From contig JARLJH010000067.1 in the NCBI GenBank assembly GCA_031291305.1, positions 1 through 64,000 on the forward strand: a stretch of DNA of 64,000 bases, written 5' to 3'. The translations under genes were made by a program, and so were the position numbers. Below the pieces are notes generated by a model that saw only the letters and a list, made by a program, of their open reading frames with translations, had not been told where the DNA came from and made no database searches. The DNA is from Rhodoferax sp. (GTDB lineage: Bacteria; Pseudomonadota; Gammaproteobacteria; Burkholderiales; Burkholderiaceae_C). This document shows, piece after piece, positions 48,295-59,237 of the stretch (position 1 is the stretch's first letter; every line of letters begins with the position of its first letter).

Positions 48295-49827
48295 ATGGCT
48301 GATCCCATTCTTGAAATGCGCGGAATCATCAAAGAATTCCGCGGTGTACGTGCGTTGAGCAACGTCAATCTGACGGTGCAAGCTGGTCAAATCCACGCCA
48401 TAGTGGGCGAAAACGGGGCCGGTAAATCCACGCTGATGAAAGTTCTCAGTGGCGTGTATCCCCATGGGGAGTACGAAGGTGACATCCGGTTCATGAATCA
48501 GGAGTGCCAGTTCAAAGGCATTGCCGACAGCGAGCATCGGGGCATCATCATCATCCACCAGGAGTTGGCCTTGGTTCCCCTGTTGTCTATTGCCGAGAAC
48601 ATTTTCCTCGGCAATGAACCTTCGCACTACGGCGTCATTGACTGGAACGTGGCGCACGTCAAAACGCAGGCGCTGTTGACCAAAGTGGGGTTGAAGGAAT
48701 CGCCCAACACCTTGATTACAAACATGGGCGTGGGCAAACAGCAGTTGGTTGAAATCGCCAAGGCCTTGTCCAAGGAAGTCAAGCTTTTGATTCTGGACGA
48801 ACCCACTGCCAGTTTGAACGAAACTGATAGCGACGCTCTTCTCGAATTGCTGCTGGAACTTAAGCGCCAAGGCATTGCCTGCATCCTGATTTCACACAAG
48901 CTCAACGAAGTGTCCAAGGTGGCTGATGCCATCACCATTTTGCGTGATGGGGCTACCGTGGCAACGCTGGACGCCAGCGGTGACAAGATCAGTGAAGACT
49001 TGGTCATCAAGCACATGGTGGGGCGCGAAATGGCTGATCGATATCCCAAGCGAACACCGCACATCGGCGAAACAGTGTTTGAAATAAAAAACTGGCACGT
49101 CCACCACGAGGAACACGCCGACCGCGAAGTCATTAAAGGTATCAACCTGCATGTGAATCGTGGCGAAATTGTCGGCATTGCCGGTTTGATGGGCGCAGGT
49201 CGAACCGAATTGGCCATGAGTATTTTTGGCCACACCTATGGCCGCAACATCACCGGCGAGGTGCTGATGCACGGCAAATCAATAGATACCAGCACGGTGC
49301 AAAAGTCCATCGACAACGGCATAGCCTATGTCACGGAAGACCGTAAGGGCTATGGACTGGTGCTGGAAGAGACCATCGCTTGGAATACTACGCTGGCCAA
49401 CCTAGATGCGGTATCACAGCACTCGGTCATTGATGAGGGACAGGAATATACGGTGGCCGAGGACTATCGTACCAAGCTCAATATCCGCAGCCCCAATGTG
49501 TTTGCCAGCACGGCCAATTTGTCGGGAGGTAACCAGCAAAAAGTAGTGCTAAGTAAATGGCTCTTCTCAGACCCGGAAGTACTGATTCTGGATGAGCCGA
49601 CCCGAGGCATCGACGTCGGTGCCAAGTATGAGATATACACCATCATTGCGCAGCTGGCCGAGCAGGGGAAGTGCGTGTTGATGATTTCGTCGGAAATGCC
49701 TGAGTTGTTGGGCATGTGTGACCGAATATGTGTACTTAACGAAGGCGCCTTTGTGGCGGAATTCACCGCCGAAGAAGCGACGCAGGAAAAAATCATGCGA
49801 TCCATCGTGACATCAGGAGCAAATTGA
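48295..49827 (+). CDS. gguA: Sugar ABC transporter ATP-binding protein GguA
   Basis: 510-residue tandem ABC ATPase. First cassette: Walker [17 protein letters not shown] and [15 protein letters not shown]; second: [33 protein letters not shown] and [20 protein letters not shown]. The ATG at 48295, six bases after CAGAGG, gives the normal beginning [20 protein letters not shown]; a longer frame would begin inside the hairpin. It is separated from gguB by a single base. Energises uptake of ChvE-bound sugars. Confidence 0.93.
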   Translation: MADPILEMRGIIKEFRGVRALSNVNLTVQAGQIHAIVGENGAGKSTLMKVLSGVYPHGEYEGDIRFMNQECQFKGIADSEHRGIIIIHQELALVPLLSIAENIFLGNEPSHYGVIDWNVAHVKTQALLTKVGLKESPNTLITNMGVGKQQLVEIAKALSKEVKLLILDEPTASLNETDSDALLELLLELKRQGIACILISHKLNEVSKVADAITILRDGATVATLDASGDKISEDLVIKHMVGREMADRYPKRTPHIGETVFEIKNWHVHHEEHADREVIKGINLHVNRGEIVGIAGLMGAGRTELAMSIFGHTYGRNITGEVLMHGKSIDTSTVQKSIDNGIAYVTEDRKGYGLVLEETIAWNTTLANLDAVSQHSVIDEGQEYTVAEDYRTKLNIRSPNVFASTANLSGGNQQKVVLSKWLFSDPEVLILDEPTRGIDVGAKYEIYTIIAQLAEQGKCVLMISSEMPELLGMCDRICVLNEGAFVAEFTAEEATQEKIMRSIVTSGAN

Positions 49828-49828
49828 C

Positions 49829-51025
49829 ATGGCTATCGTTCCCTCAAACGCCACCCCAACCGTAACAGTTCCCAAAAAAATGGGATCTATGAAAAATAAC
49901 CTGCGCGAGTATGGCTTGCTAATGGCGCTGGTGGTCATCATGGCCTTCTTTCAGGTGATGACTAACGGCACCTTGTTTGAACCTCTGAACCTGACCAATC
50001 TGATATTGCAGAACAGCTACATCGTCGTGATGGCCTTGGGCATGCTGCTGGTCATCGTTGCGGGACACATTGATCTTTCCGTCGGATCTGTCAGTGGGTT
50101 TGTGGGTGCCGTCGCTGCGGTGCTGATGGTGGAACACAACCTGAACTTTTTGTTGACAGCCATCATCTGCTTAGTATTGGGTGGTGCGATCGGAGCTGCG
50201 CAAGGCTATTGGGTCGCTTTTTACAAAATTCCCGCCTTTATCGTGACCCTGGCTGGTATGCTGGTGTTCAGGGGCTTGTCCCTGGTCGTTCTGGGCGGGT
50301 CTTCTGTCGGCCCATTCCCACCTGAATTCCAGTTGCTCAGCACGGGCTTTATTCCTGACCCATTTGGTGGTGAGCATCTGAAAATCCTGTCACTGGTTCT
50401 CGGCTTGGCCATGGCTTTGATTCTGATGTTCTCCAAGGTGAAAGGGCGGGCGGCACGCGCCAAGCATGGGATGGAGAATGAGCCTTATGCACTTTTCTGG
50501 GTGAAGAACCTGGTATTCGCCGCCATGATTGCTGCATTCAGCTATCTGTTGGCCTCCTACCGCGGGTTGCCCAACGTGCTGATCGTGATGCTGGTATTGA
50601 TGCTGATTTACGATTTTGTCACCTCAAAAACGACTGTCGGGCGGCGCATTTATGCGCTGGGTGGCAACGAAAAGGCTGCCCGCCTGTCCGGGATCAGCAC
50701 TGAGCGACTGACCTTTTACACCTTCATCAACATGGGCGTGCTCGCTGCCGTGGCAGGCCTGATCTTTGCAGCGCGTTTGAACACCGCTACGCCCAAAGCC
50801 GGTCTGGGCTTTGAATTGGACGTGATTGCCGCCTGCTTTATCGGCGGTGCTTCGGCCTCGGGTGGTGTTGGCAAAGTGCTGGGCGCCGTGATCGGGGCCT
50901 TCATCATGGGGGTCATGAACAACGGCATGTCGATCATGGGTATCGGCATCGACTGGCAGCAAGTCATCAAAGGGCTGGTGCTGTTGGCCGCCGTGTTTTT
51001 TGATGTGTACAACAAGAAGAAATAG
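49829..51025 (+). CDS. gguB: Sugar ABC transporter permease GguB
   Basis: 398-residue inner-membrane permease with about ten to twelve helices. Conserved blocks are GMLLVIVAGHIDLSVGSVSG, KIPAFIVTLAGMLVFRGLSL, GNEKAARLSGISTERLTFYT and CFIGGASASGGVGKVLGAV. It is longer than RbsC-type permeases because of an extra cytoplasmic segment (FSKVKGRAARAKHGMENEPY), as is normal for GguB/XylH. Probably acts as homodimer with GguA and ChvE. Confidence 0.93.
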   Translation: MAIVPSNATPTVTVPKKMGSMKNNLREYGLLMALVVIMAFFQVMTNGTLFEPLNLTNLILQNSYIVVMALGMLLVIVAGHIDLSVGSVSGFVGAVAAVLMVEHNLNFLLTAIICLVLGGAIGAAQGYWVAFYKIPAFIVTLAGMLVFRGLSLVVLGGSSVGPFPPEFQLLSTGFIPDPFGGEHLKILSLVLGLAMALILMFSKVKGRAARAKHGMENEPYALFWVKNLVFAAMIAAFSYLLASYRGLPNVLIVMLVLMLIYDFVTSKTTVGRRIYALGGNEKAARLSGISTERLTFYTFINMGVLAAVAGLIFAARLNTATPKAGLGFELDVIAACFIGGASASGGVGKVLGAVIGAFIMGVMNNGMSIMGIGIDWQQVIKGLVLLAAVFFDVYNKKK

Positions 51026-51030
51026 CCGTC

Positions 51031-52191
51031 ATGCCGGACAACACGGTCCTCAGACTGCTGGGACGACGTTTGCGGTTGGCTGTGATTGGCGGTGGTCCAG
51101 GGTCCTTCATCGGGGCTATGCACCGTCAGGCAGCGCGGCTGGATGACCGTTACGAGTTGGTTGCTTGCGCCTTATCGTCTGACCCTGAGCGCGCCCTCAG
51201 CGCGGGTCTGGGCATTGGCGTAGTACCCGACCGCTGTTATCCCAGTGGCCAGTCCCTAATCGAGGCCGAGGCGCAGCGCGCCGATGGCGCCGAGGTGGTG
51301 GCCATCATGACGCCCAATGACAGCCATTTCGGCTTTGCGATGTCGGCGCTCAGTCATGGTATGGACGTGATTTGCGACAAACCCATGACCAATACGCTGG
51401 AGGAGGCGCAGGCTCTGTACCAACGGGTGCAAGACACCGGCTTGGTGTTTTGCCTGACCCACAACTACACCGGCTATCCGCTGGTGCGCCAAGCAAGAGC
51501 TATGGTGACCGATGGACAACTGGGTCAGATCCGGTTGGTGCAGGTGGAATATGTGCAGGGTGGTCGAGCCAAAGCTGGGCCGGGGCGTAGGGCATGGAAA
51601 GAAGACCCCATCCGTGGCGGTCCATCGCTGGTGCTGGCAGACATCGGGACCCACGCCCACAACTTGCTGCGGTTTATGACCGCGCTGGAAGTGAATCAGG
51701 TTGCTGCCGAGGTCGGTAGTATCGTGCCTGATCGGCTCACCCATGATTACGCAGGTGCCATGCTTCGCCTGAGCGATGGCGCGCGCGGCAGTTTCTGGGT
51801 CACCCAGGCCGCAGCCGGCGTGGAAAACGGTTTGCGCATCCGCGTCAGTGGCTCGCTGGGTAGTCTGGAATGGCAACAGGAGCACCCGCAGGTACTGCAT
51901 TTCAAACCGTTGGATGCGCCCGTACAGGTGCGCACCCCGAACGGCCCCGGCACCTTGCCACTGGCCGCGCGAGCCTCGCGCATCGTGGCTGGACATCCCG
52001 AGGGTTTTCATGAGGCTTTTGCAAACCTCTACACAGATGCTGCAGACACGGTGGCGGCCCGACGCGGTGGACAAACGGCTGATCCGCTGTCGCTGCAATT
52101 TCCCAATGCCTACGATGGCTTGCAGGGCATTCGCTTTGTCACTGCAGCAGTCACTTCCAGCAACAACCAGGGTGCCTGGACGCACCTTTAA
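51031..52191 (+). CDS. Gfo/Idh/MocA-family oxidoreductase
   Basis: 386-residue NAD(P)-dependent dehydrogenase. The N-terminal Rossmann fold contains [18 protein letters not shown], and the family signature VICDKPMT provides the catalytic lysine; the C-terminal Gfo/Idh domain includes [14 protein letters not shown]. The larger size matches inositol/sugar dehydrogenases of this family. It lies five bases after gguB and 13 bases before galT, inside the sugar operon, so an aldose (galactose or arabinose) or a derivative is the likely substrate; the exact reaction is not known. Confidence 0.85.
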   Translation: MPDNTVLRLLGRRLRLAVIGGGPGSFIGAMHRQAARLDDRYELVACALSSDPERALSAGLGIGVVPDRCYPSGQSLIEAEAQRADGAEVVAIMTPNDSHFGFAMSALSHGMDVICDKPMTNTLEEAQALYQRVQDTGLVFCLTHNYTGYPLVRQARAMVTDGQLGQIRLVQVEYVQGGRAKAGPGRRAWKEDPIRGGPSLVLADIGTHAHNLLRFMTALEVNQVAAEVGSIVPDRLTHDYAGAMLRLSDGARGSFWVTQAAAGVENGLRIRVSGSLGSLEWQQEHPQVLHFKPLDAPVQVRTPNGPGTLPLAARASRIVAGHPEGFHEAFANLYTDAADTVAARRGGQTADPLSLQFPNAYDGLQGIRFVTAAVTSSNNQGAWTHL

Positions 52192-52204
52192 GGCCAACAA
52201 ACGC

Positions 52205-53245
52205 ATGTTCGACCCTAGTGAGCACTCACATCGCCGCTTCAACCCTCTCAACGGACAATGGGTACTGGTGTCACCACATCGAGCTAAACGACCCTGGCAG
52301 GGGCAACAGGAGTTACCTGACCGCAGCGAGCGGCCCAGCCACGACCCGCAATGTTATTTGTGTGCGGGCAACTTGCGTGTGACGGGAGAGCGCAATCCCG
52401 ACTATCAACACACCTACGTCTTTACCAATGATTTTGCGGCCATGATGGCCGACACGCCCGACACCATCCAGGAAACTGACGATTTGTTTCAGGTGACGAG
52501 CGCCCGTGGTACCAGTCGGGTGATCTGTTTCTCACCAGACCATAGTCTGTCGTTGCCAGAACTTTCATTGACAGCCATTGGTCAGGTCATTCAAACCTGG
52601 ATCAGTGAGACCACCGAATTAGGCTTGACCTATGCTGGCGTCCAGATTTTCGAGAACAAGGGTGCCATGATGGGTTGCTCCAACCCGCACCCGCATGGAC
52701 AAATTTGGGCCACCAGCTATGTCCCCACCGAAGTCCAGCACGAGGATGAGCATCAACGCGCTTACTTTGCCAAACACCAGCGCCCGCTGCTGCTGAGTTA
52801 TGCCGAACGCGAGACCAAAAACGGCACGCGGGTGGTCGTCAAGACGGAGCATTGGCTCGCGGTGGTTCCCTTTTGGGCCACCTGGCCGTTCGAGGTGCTG
52901 CTGCTGCCCCGTTTTTCCATCCAGCGGATCACTCAGTTGAATGCCGTGCAGCAGGCGGATTTGGCGGTGGCGCTGAAGAAGCTGACTAGCCGTTACGACA
53001 ACCTGTTCCAGTGTTCCTTCCCGTACTCGATGGGCTGGCACGGCGCGCCCTTCGATGATCGCACCACAGACGGCTGGCAGTTGCATGCCCACTTCTACCC
53101 ACCCTTGCTGCGATCAGCCAGCGTGCGTAAGTTCATGGTCGGCTTCGAGATGCTGGCGGAAGCCCAACGTGACCTCACGCCTGAGCAAGCCGCCGAGCGC
53201 CTGCGCTCGGTCCCGGACGTGCATTACCGGGAGGCGCAAAAATGA
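52205..53245 (+). CDS. galT: Galactose-1-phosphate uridylyltransferase
   Basis: 346-residue Leloir enzyme that exchanges UMP between UDP-glucose and galactose 1-phosphate. The active-site motif is [10 protein letters not shown] (nucleophile is the second His of HPH). The N-terminal [20 protein letters not shown] and CYLCAGN (metal-site cysteines) and the C-terminal [15 protein letters not shown] are diagnostic. The open frame extends upstream inside the oxidoreductase gene, but the ATG at 52205 gives the family start. Overlaps galK by 4 bp. Its UDP-galactose product needs galE, which is outside the window. Confidence 0.95.
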   Translation: MFDPSEHSHRRFNPLNGQWVLVSPHRAKRPWQGQQELPDRSERPSHDPQCYLCAGNLRVTGERNPDYQHTYVFTNDFAAMMADTPDTIQETDDLFQVTSARGTSRVICFSPDHSLSLPELSLTAIGQVIQTWISETTELGLTYAGVQIFENKGAMMGCSNPHPHGQIWATSYVPTEVQHEDEHQRAYFAKHQRPLLLSYAERETKNGTRVVVKTEHWLAVVPFWATWPFEVLLLPRFSIQRITQLNAVQQADLAVALKKLTSRYDNLFQCSFPYSMGWHGAPFDDRTTDGWQLHAHFYPPLLRSASVRKFMVGFEMLAEAQRDLTPEQAAERLRSVPDVHYREAQK

Positions 53246-54402
53246 GCCTGACCTTGAATCAAGTGGTCACTTTGGCATTCAAAACTGCCTTTGGTGAAAC
53301 GCCGCAACACCTAGTGCAGGCACCGGGCCGGGTCAACCTGATTGGTGAACACACGGATTACAACGACGGCTTTGTCCTGCCCTGTGCCATCAATTTCGGC
53401 ACTTTGATTGCCGCCAGTGCACGCCCCGACCCTGTAGTGCGGGTGGTGGCTGCCGATTACCACGACGAAATAGATGAATTCCGCCTCGACCAACCAATCC
53501 TGCCCTTGACCGATGGCGCCTGGCCAAATTACGTCCGCGGTGTGGTCAAGTATTTGCAAGAGCATGGGCTGCCGCTGCAGGGTGCGAATCTGGCGCTCAC
53601 GGGCGATGTGCCGCAAGGGGCGGGGTTATCGTCCTCCGCGTCGCTGGAAGTGGCAGTCACCCAAGCCTTCAAAACGCTTCAGGGTTTCGACGATTTGAGT
53701 CCTACTGACATGGCCCTGATTGCCCAGCGTGCCGAAAACCGCTTTGTCGGCTGCAACTGCGGGATCATGGATCAGTTGGTTTCTGCGCGCGGGGAAGCAG
53801 GCAGCGCCTTGCTGATTGACTGCCGCTCACACGAAACGCGTGCCGTCCCCATGCCGCCTGAAGTGGCGGTGATGATTGTTCACTCACGGGTGCGTCGAGG
53901 TCTGGTGGGTAGCGAATACAACACCCGTCGCAAGCAATGTGAAGCGGCGGCGCGCCATTACGGTGTCCAGGCCTTGCGCGATCTGAGTCTGGACCGATTG
54001 GAAGCCGAGGCGGGTGATCTGGATGCCACCGTGCTGCGCCGTGCCCGCCACATCGTCACTGAGAATCAGCGTACGCTGGATGCAGCTGAGGCCTTGGTTG
54101 CTGGTGATCTGCGTCGCATGGGTGAGCTGATGGCAGCCTCGCACAACTCGATGCGTGATGACTTCGAGATCACCGCGCCGGCGGTGGATCAGTTGGTGGA
54201 GATCTTGCAGAGCGCCATCGGCGCTGTTGGCGGTGCCCGCATGACGGGTGGTGGTTTTGGTGGCTGCGCCGTGGCGCTTCTGCCGTTGAACCAGATCGAG
54301 TCAGTGCGCCAGGCCGTGGCCCAGCACTATCGCGCCCCCACTGGCGAGGCTGGCACAGTCTATGTTTGCCAAGCCTCGGCAGGTGCCGGACCGCTGACTT
54401 GA
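53242..54402 (+). CDS. galK: Galactokinase
   Basis: 386-residue GHMP-family kinase making galactose 1-phosphate from alpha-D-galactose and ATP. Signatures: galactokinase motif [23 protein letters not shown]-binding [14 protein letters not shown], and the C-terminal [15 protein letters not shown]. Size is normal. Starts within the galT stop (ATGA). After it, a 257 bp gap without a clear terminator precedes araB, where a separate promoter is possible. Confidence 0.95.
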   Translation: MSLTLNQVVTLAFKTAFGETPQHLVQAPGRVNLIGEHTDYNDGFVLPCAINFGTLIAASARPDPVVRVVAADYHDEIDEFRLDQPILPLTDGAWPNYVRGVVKYLQEHGLPLQGANLALTGDVPQGAGLSSSASLEVAVTQAFKTLQGFDDLSPTDMALIAQRAENRFVGCNCGIMDQLVSARGEAGSALLIDCRSHETRAVPMPPEVAVMIVHSRVRRGLVGSEYNTRRKQCEAAARHYGVQALRDLSLDRLEAEAGDLDATVLRRARHIVTENQRTLDAAEALVAGDLRRMGELMAASHNSMRDDFEITAPAVDQLVEILQSAIGAVGGARMTGGGFGGCAVALLPLNQIESVRQAVAQHYRAPTGEAGTVYVCQASAGAGPLT

Positions 54403-54659
54403 AACACCCCTGAGACCACGCTGGCGCATGGCGGGCAAGGGATGTGTTTATTGATATCGATAGTCTCCTAATCTCTATTGGATGAACATGAGTTCGCTCG
54501 GTATCATCCGCTGGACCTTCAGCATTTGACCGGCTCTACATGCCGTTGACCAAAGGCCGAAGGTCGTTTTTCGTGAGCGAACCCCGTGGCTACAGTGCGG
54601 GATGCCAGATCCGGCAGCCTTATCAGGGCTCATGGTTTTAATTTATTCCTGGGTGTTTT

Positions 54660-56327
54660 ATGACCTCTTATGCATTGGGCCTGGATTACGGCAGTGATTC
54701 GGTCAGGGCGCTGCTGGTGAATGCCCTGACGGGCGACGAGGTGGCCAGCTCCGTCGTGTACTACCCGCGCTGGAGCCAAGGCCTTTTTTGTGCTCCAGCC
54801 AAAGACCAGTTTCGCCAGCATCCGCTGGACTACACCGACAGCCTGGTGCAAGCCGTTCAGAGTCTCTGGAAAATGGTGCCCGCGGGTGTGGCCCAACAAG
54901 TCGTGGGCTTGAGTTTTGACACCACGGGTTCCACACCTGTGGCTTTGAACCGCGAAGGTGTGGCACTGGCCTTGCTGCCCGAATTTGCGAACAACCCCAA
55001 CGCCATGTTTGTTCTCTGGAAGGACCACACGGCGGTCAAGGAGGCACAGGAGATCACTTCCGCAGCCCAATCTGCTGAAGAAAACTATCTGAAATACGAA
55101 GGCGGTATCTACTCCTCGGAATGGTATTGGGCCAAGGCGCTGCATGTGATGCGGGCCGACCCGGCTGTGGCTCGGGCGACCTATATGTGGGTCGAGCACT
55201 GCGACTGGATCTCGGCCGTTGTCACCGGCACTACCCAACCAACGCAGCTACGCATGGGACGCTGCGCCACCGGTCACAAATTGATGTGGCATGCGAGTTG
55301 GGGCGGTTATCCGCCCGACGCCTTCTTTGCGGGCATTGACCCCCTGTTGGGTGGCTTGCGCAACCGTCTGCCCGCAGAAACCTTTGCCGCAGACCAGTTA
55401 TGTGGCCGACTCACCAATGAATGGGCGGGCAAGCTCGGGTTACCTGTTGGGACACCGGTCGGTTTCGGGGCGTTTGATGCCCATATGGGCGCGGTGGCCG
55501 CCAACGTCAAGCCCGGCGTGTTGACCAAAATCATGGGCACCTCCACGTGCGACATCACCGTGGCCAGTTATGCCGATATTGGTGACAAGACGGTACGTGG
55601 CATCTGTGGCCAGGTGGATGGCTCAGTCATGCCAGGCTTGGTGGGGTTGGAGGCCGGACAGTCGGCCTTTGGCGACCTGTATGCCTGGTTTCGTAACCTC
55701 GTCAACTGGCCGGTAGCACACCTGCTACAGCGCAGCGCCTTGATTGACGAGGCAACCAAGCAGCGTCTCATTCAGGAAGTTGAAGATCAGACGCTGTTTG
55801 CCTTAGGTGTCGAGGCCGCCAAACTAACGGTGGGTGAGGCCGGGATCACCGCGCTGGACTGGGTCAATGGTCGGCGCACGCCCGACGCCGACCAGACCGT
55901 GGCCATGGCGATTGCGGGACTGAAAATGGGTAGTCAGGCCCCGCAGGTTTTTCGTGCCCTCGTCGAGGCCACTGCCTTCGGTGCCCGCGCCATCATTGAG
56001 CGCTTCAAGGCAGAGGGAGTTGCCATCAATGCCGTGGTGGTGATTGGCGGCATCTCCAAGAAATCCGACTTTGTCATGCAGGTCTGCGCCGATGTCTGGA
56101 ATTGCCCGATTGATGTGCTGGAAAGTGAACAAAGTTGCGCCCTGGGTGCTGCCATTTTTGCCGCCACGGTGGGTGGCGTGCATGCCAACGTGGCCAGTGC
56201 CCAGGCGGTCATGGCCTCACCCGTCTGCAAAACCTATACGCCAAACGCTCAGGCGGCGCAGGCCTATGAACAGCTGTACCTCCGCTACCAACATCTTGGT
56301 GCGTATGTGAACGGGAGAATGCCATGA
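54660..56327 (+). CDS. araB: Ribulokinase
   Basis: 555-residue FGGY-family kinase phosphorylating L-ribulose in L-arabinose catabolism. ALGLDYGSDSVRALLVNALT at the N-terminus, VVGLSFDTTGSTPVAL, the FGGY-like block KIMGTSTCDI and the C-terminal VVVIGGISKKSDFVMQVCAD with ALGAAIFAATVGG match AraB closely. The start overlies a weak ribosome site in an AT-rich stretch. It overlaps araD by 4 bp. The order araB-araD-araA differs from the enterobacterial araBAD. No AraC gene accompanies it. Confidence 0.94.
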   Translation: MTSYALGLDYGSDSVRALLVNALTGDEVASSVVYYPRWSQGLFCAPAKDQFRQHPLDYTDSLVQAVQSLWKMVPAGVAQQVVGLSFDTTGSTPVALNREGVALALLPEFANNPNAMFVLWKDHTAVKEAQEITSAAQSAEENYLKYEGGIYSSEWYWAKALHVMRADPAVARATYMWVEHCDWISAVVTGTTQPTQLRMGRCATGHKLMWHASWGGYPPDAFFAGIDPLLGGLRNRLPAETFAADQLCGRLTNEWAGKLGLPVGTPVGFGAFDAHMGAVAANVKPGVLTKIMGTSTCDITVASYADIGDKTVRGICGQVDGSVMPGLVGLEAGQSAFGDLYAWFRNLVNWPVAHLLQRSALIDEATKQRLIQEVEDQTLFALGVEAAKLTVGEAGITALDWVNGRRTPDADQTVAMAIAGLKMGSQAPQVFRALVEATAFGARAIIERFKAEGVAINAVVVIGGISKKSDFVMQVCADVWNCPIDVLESEQSCALGAAIFAATVGGVHANVASAQAVMASPVCKTYTPNAQAAQAYEQLYLRYQHLGAYVNGRMP

Positions 56328-57016
56328 GTTACACCGAACTCAAACGCGCGGCCTATGAGTCCAATATGGAGCTGGACCGACGCAAGCTGGTGGTTTACAA
56401 CTTTGGCAATGTGTCGGAAATTGACCGTGCCAAAGGCGTGATCGCCATCAAGCCCAGTGGCGTGCCGTATGCTGACCTGAGCCCTGAAGACATGGTGATC
56501 GTCGATCTGGACAACGTCGTGGTCGAGGGGCGCCTCAAACCTTCATCCGACACCCGGACCCACACGCACTTATACCGGCATTTCAACAGCATTGGCGGGG
56601 TGACCCATACCCACTCCACCTTTGCCACGGCCTGGGCACAGACCCAGATGGACATTCCGTGTCTGGGCACCACCCATGCTGATTTTGTTTATGGCGATAT
56701 TCCGTGCACAGCAGTCATGACTGACGCACAGATCCAGCGCGACTACGAAGAAGAAACCGGCGTGCAGATTACCGACTGTTTCAAGCAGCGCAGCCCCGAC
56801 GAGTCCCCGATGGTCATTGTGGCTGGCCACGGCCCCTTCACCTGGGGCAAAGACGCCGCCAAAGCCGTCTACCACGCGGTGATTCTGGAAGAGGTCGCGC
56901 ACATGGCCTATCTGACCCGAACCCTGCGACCCGGCATTGGATCATTGAAGCAAGCCATCATAGACAAGCACTTCTTGCGCAAGCACGGCAAGAGCGCTTA
57001 TTACGGACAAACTTAG
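56324..57016 (+). CDS. araD: L-ribulose-5-phosphate 4-epimerase
   Basis: 230-residue class II aldolase-type metalloenzyme converting L-ribulose 5-phosphate to D-xylulose 5-phosphate. Zinc ligands are in [13 protein letters not shown] (two histidines) and in [10 protein letters not shown]; substrate region [20 protein letters not shown]. The start [20 protein letters not shown] is typical. Normal length. Coupled to araB by an ATGA overlap and 38 bp upstream of araA. Confidence 0.95.
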   Translation: MSYTELKRAAYESNMELDRRKLVVYNFGNVSEIDRAKGVIAIKPSGVPYADLSPEDMVIVDLDNVVVEGRLKPSSDTRTHTHLYRHFNSIGGVTHTHSTFATAWAQTQMDIPCLGTTHADFVYGDIPCTAVMTDAQIQRDYEEETGVQITDCFKQRSPDESPMVIVAGHGPFTWGKDAAKAVYHAVILEEVAHMAYLTRTLRPGIGSLKQAIIDKHFLRKHGKSAYYGQT

Positions 57017-57054
57017 TCAACTGTGACTCAGTTGTCCTCTTTCAGGAGCACCCC

Positions 57055-58557
57055 ATGAAGATTTTTGAAAACAAAGAAGTCTGGCTGATCACCGGTTCGC
57101 AACACTTGTACGGGCCCGGCGTGCTGGCGCAGGTGGCTGAAAATAGCCAGATCATTGCCAGCAGTTTGACGGCATCCGAGGCCATTTCGATCAAGATCGT
57201 GGCCAAAGACACCGTGACCTCACCGGGCGACATCCTGACGGTTTGCCAAGCGGCCAACAGCGCCCCCGACTGTGTGGGTGTGATCCTGTGGATGCACACT
57301 TTTTCACCCGCCAAGATGTGGATCGCTGGTCTGAAAGCCCTGAACAAGCCCTACATGCATCTGCACACCCAGTTCAACGCCGCGCTGCCGTTCGCCGACA
57401 TTGACATGCACTTCATGAACCTGAACCAAAGCGCTCACGGTGATCGCGAGTTCGGCCACATTTGCACCCGTCTGCGTCAAGACCGCAAGGTGGTTGTCGG
57501 GCATTGGGCCAATGCCCAGGTTCAGGCTGACATTGACAGCTGGTGCCGGGTCGCCATGGGTTGGGCCGAGAGCCAGAGCCTGAAAGTGGCTCGTTTCGGT
57601 GACAACATGCGTCAGGTGGCCGTGACCGAAGGCGACAAGGTGTCGGCACAGATCCAGTTTGGCTACGAAGTGCACGCGTTCGGCCTGGGTGATCTGCAGG
57701 AGGTGGTCGATGCCGTCACTGATGCTGAGGTAGCCAGCCAGATCGAGATCTACAAGGCAGACTACGAGGTGTCACCCGCCCTGCTGGCCGATGCGCACCA
57801 GTTTCAGATGCTGCAAAACGAGGCACGTCTTGAGCTGGGTATGCACAAGTTTTTGACGGAGGGCGGTTTTGGCGCCTTCACCAATTGCTTCGAGAATCTG
57901 ACCGGCATGACCAACCTGCCAGGCTTGGCCACCCAACGTCTGATGAGTCAGGGCTTTGGTTATGGCGGTGAGGGGGACTGGAAAACGGCGGCCATGGTAC
58001 GTATTGCCAAGGTCATGTCCAAGGGCCGTCCTGGTGGCACCTCGTTCATGGAGGATTACACCTACAACTTCGGTGTTGTCGGCCAGGTCTTGGGTGCGCA
58101 CATGCTCGAAGTCTGCCCGTCGATTGCCGCCGCCAAACCCAGATTGGAAGTGCACCTGCACACCATTGGTTGCCGCAAAGACATTGCACGCCTGCTGTTC
58201 ACTGGCAAGGCCGGTCCCGCCATCAATATCTCGGTGATCGATATGGGCACACGTTTCCGCATGATCGTCAACGAGGTGGACACCGTCACACCGGCGCAAG
58301 AGCTACCCAACCTGCCAGTGGCCAAGGCTCTGTGGGAGCCGCGTCCCAGTCTGGCGGTTGCCGCTGCGGCGTGGATTCATGCCGGTGGCGCGCACCACAG
58401 CGCCTACACCCAGGGCATTACTGCCGATGAAGCGGTCGATTTGGCAGAAATGGCAGGCATTGAAGCCGTGGTGATCGGTTCCGACACCACCGTGCGTGGA
58501 TTGAAAACCGAACTGCGCCACAATGCGGCTTATTACCATTTGAACCAGGGACTCTGA
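57055..58557 (+). CDS. araA: L-arabinose isomerase
   Basis: 500-residue cytoplasmic Mn-dependent enzyme converting L-arabinose to L-ribulose; some members also isomerise D-galactose to tagatose. All four metal-site residues known in Escherichia coli have counterparts: Glu in [10 protein letters not shown], Glu in [11 protein letters not shown], His in [10 protein letters not shown] and His in [17 protein letters not shown] lies ten bases upstream of the ATG. Length is normal. Last of the three ara genes; a HAD phosphatase follows after 27 bp. Confidence 0.96.
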   Translation: MKIFENKEVWLITGSQHLYGPGVLAQVAENSQIIASSLTASEAISIKIVAKDTVTSPGDILTVCQAANSAPDCVGVILWMHTFSPAKMWIAGLKALNKPYMHLHTQFNAALPFADIDMHFMNLNQSAHGDREFGHICTRLRQDRKVVVGHWANAQVQADIDSWCRVAMGWAESQSLKVARFGDNMRQVAVTEGDKVSAQIQFGYEVHAFGLGDLQEVVDAVTDAEVASQIEIYKADYEVSPALLADAHQFQMLQNEARLELGMHKFLTEGGFGAFTNCFENLTGMTNLPGLATQRLMSQGFGYGGEGDWKTAAMVRIAKVMSKGRPGGTSFMEDYTYNFGVVGQVLGAHMLEVCPSIAAAKPRLEVHLHTIGCRKDIARLLFTGKAGPAINISVIDMGTRFRMIVNEVDTVTPAQELPNLPVAKALWEPRPSLAVAAAAWIHAGGAHHSAYTQGITADEAVDLAEMAGIEAVVIGSDTTVRGLKTELRHNAAYYHLNQGL

Positions 58558-58584
58558 CATCAGGGTTTTCTGCCTGAAGCCCTT

Positions 58585-59187
58585 ATGTATGATGACTATG
58601 TAGCTCTTATTTTTGACATGGATGGCACACTGGTCGACAGCGGCCAGTTGCACGAATTCAGTTGGACTGCGACGCTCAACAAGTACGGCATTCCCATCGA
58701 TGGTCCGCTGATGCGGTCTTTGGCCGGGGTGCCAACCAAGGAAACGCTGGAGCTACTGATCCGAAAGTTCAACTGCCAAGTGCAGGCGAGCGTGCATGAG
58801 ATGAATGAGTTCAAGGAGCAGTGTGTACGTGACAACCTGCACCGCTTTGTCCAGCCCACTGCCTTGATTGACGTGGTGAAAAAATACCACGGCATCAAGC
58901 CAATGGCCATTGGCACCGGCGCCAACACGCCGGAGGCGCTGTTGGTCTTGAAGCAATGCGGTCTCGACCAGTATCTTGACGTGGTGGTTGGGGCCGATCA
59001 GGTCCAGAACCCCAAACCAGCGCCAGACACTTTTTTGCGTTGTGCTGAATTACTGGGTGTCGATGCCCGGCAGTGCGTGGTTTTCGAGGATTCCAAACTG
59101 GGGCTCGAAGCCGCTGCACGCGCCGGCATGGTGGGGATTGATGTGTTGCTCATGCACCAGATTCACAACGACTACTATTTGAGGTAG
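58585..59187 (+). CDS. HAD-superfamily phosphatase / beta-phosphoglucomutase-like
   Basis: 200-residue soluble HAD hydrolase. Motif I DMDGTLVDS (nucleophile and acid/base Asp), motif II near MAIGTGANT, Lys motif in QNPKPAPDTF, and the acidic motif VFEDSKLGL. The cap type and VFEDSKLGLEAA sequence are shared with YqaB (fructose-1-phosphate phosphatase) and beta-phosphoglucomutases. Placed 27 bp after araA, it may dephosphorylate sugar phosphates that accumulate during arabinose or galactose use (inference). No good ribosome site precedes the start. Confidence 0.85.
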   Translation: MYDDYVALIFDMDGTLVDSGQLHEFSWTATLNKYGIPIDGPLMRSLAGVPTKETLELLIRKFNCQVQASVHEMNEFKEQCVRDNLHRFVQPTALIDVVKKYHGIKPMAIGTGANTPEALLVLKQCGLDQYLDVVVGADQVQNPKPAPDTFLRCAELLGVDARQCVVFEDSKLGLEAAARAGMVGIDVLLMHQIHNDYYLR

Positions 59188-59237
59188 CGCCCCAGATTCG
59201 GGGAGAAGCTCGCTATCTTCAGGTGACTGCCAGCAGC

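Noticed and set aside
54403..54659. AraC or LacI operator upstream of araB
   Set aside because: I looked for dyads; only weak ones such as TTGATATCGATAG are present, not enough to claim a site.
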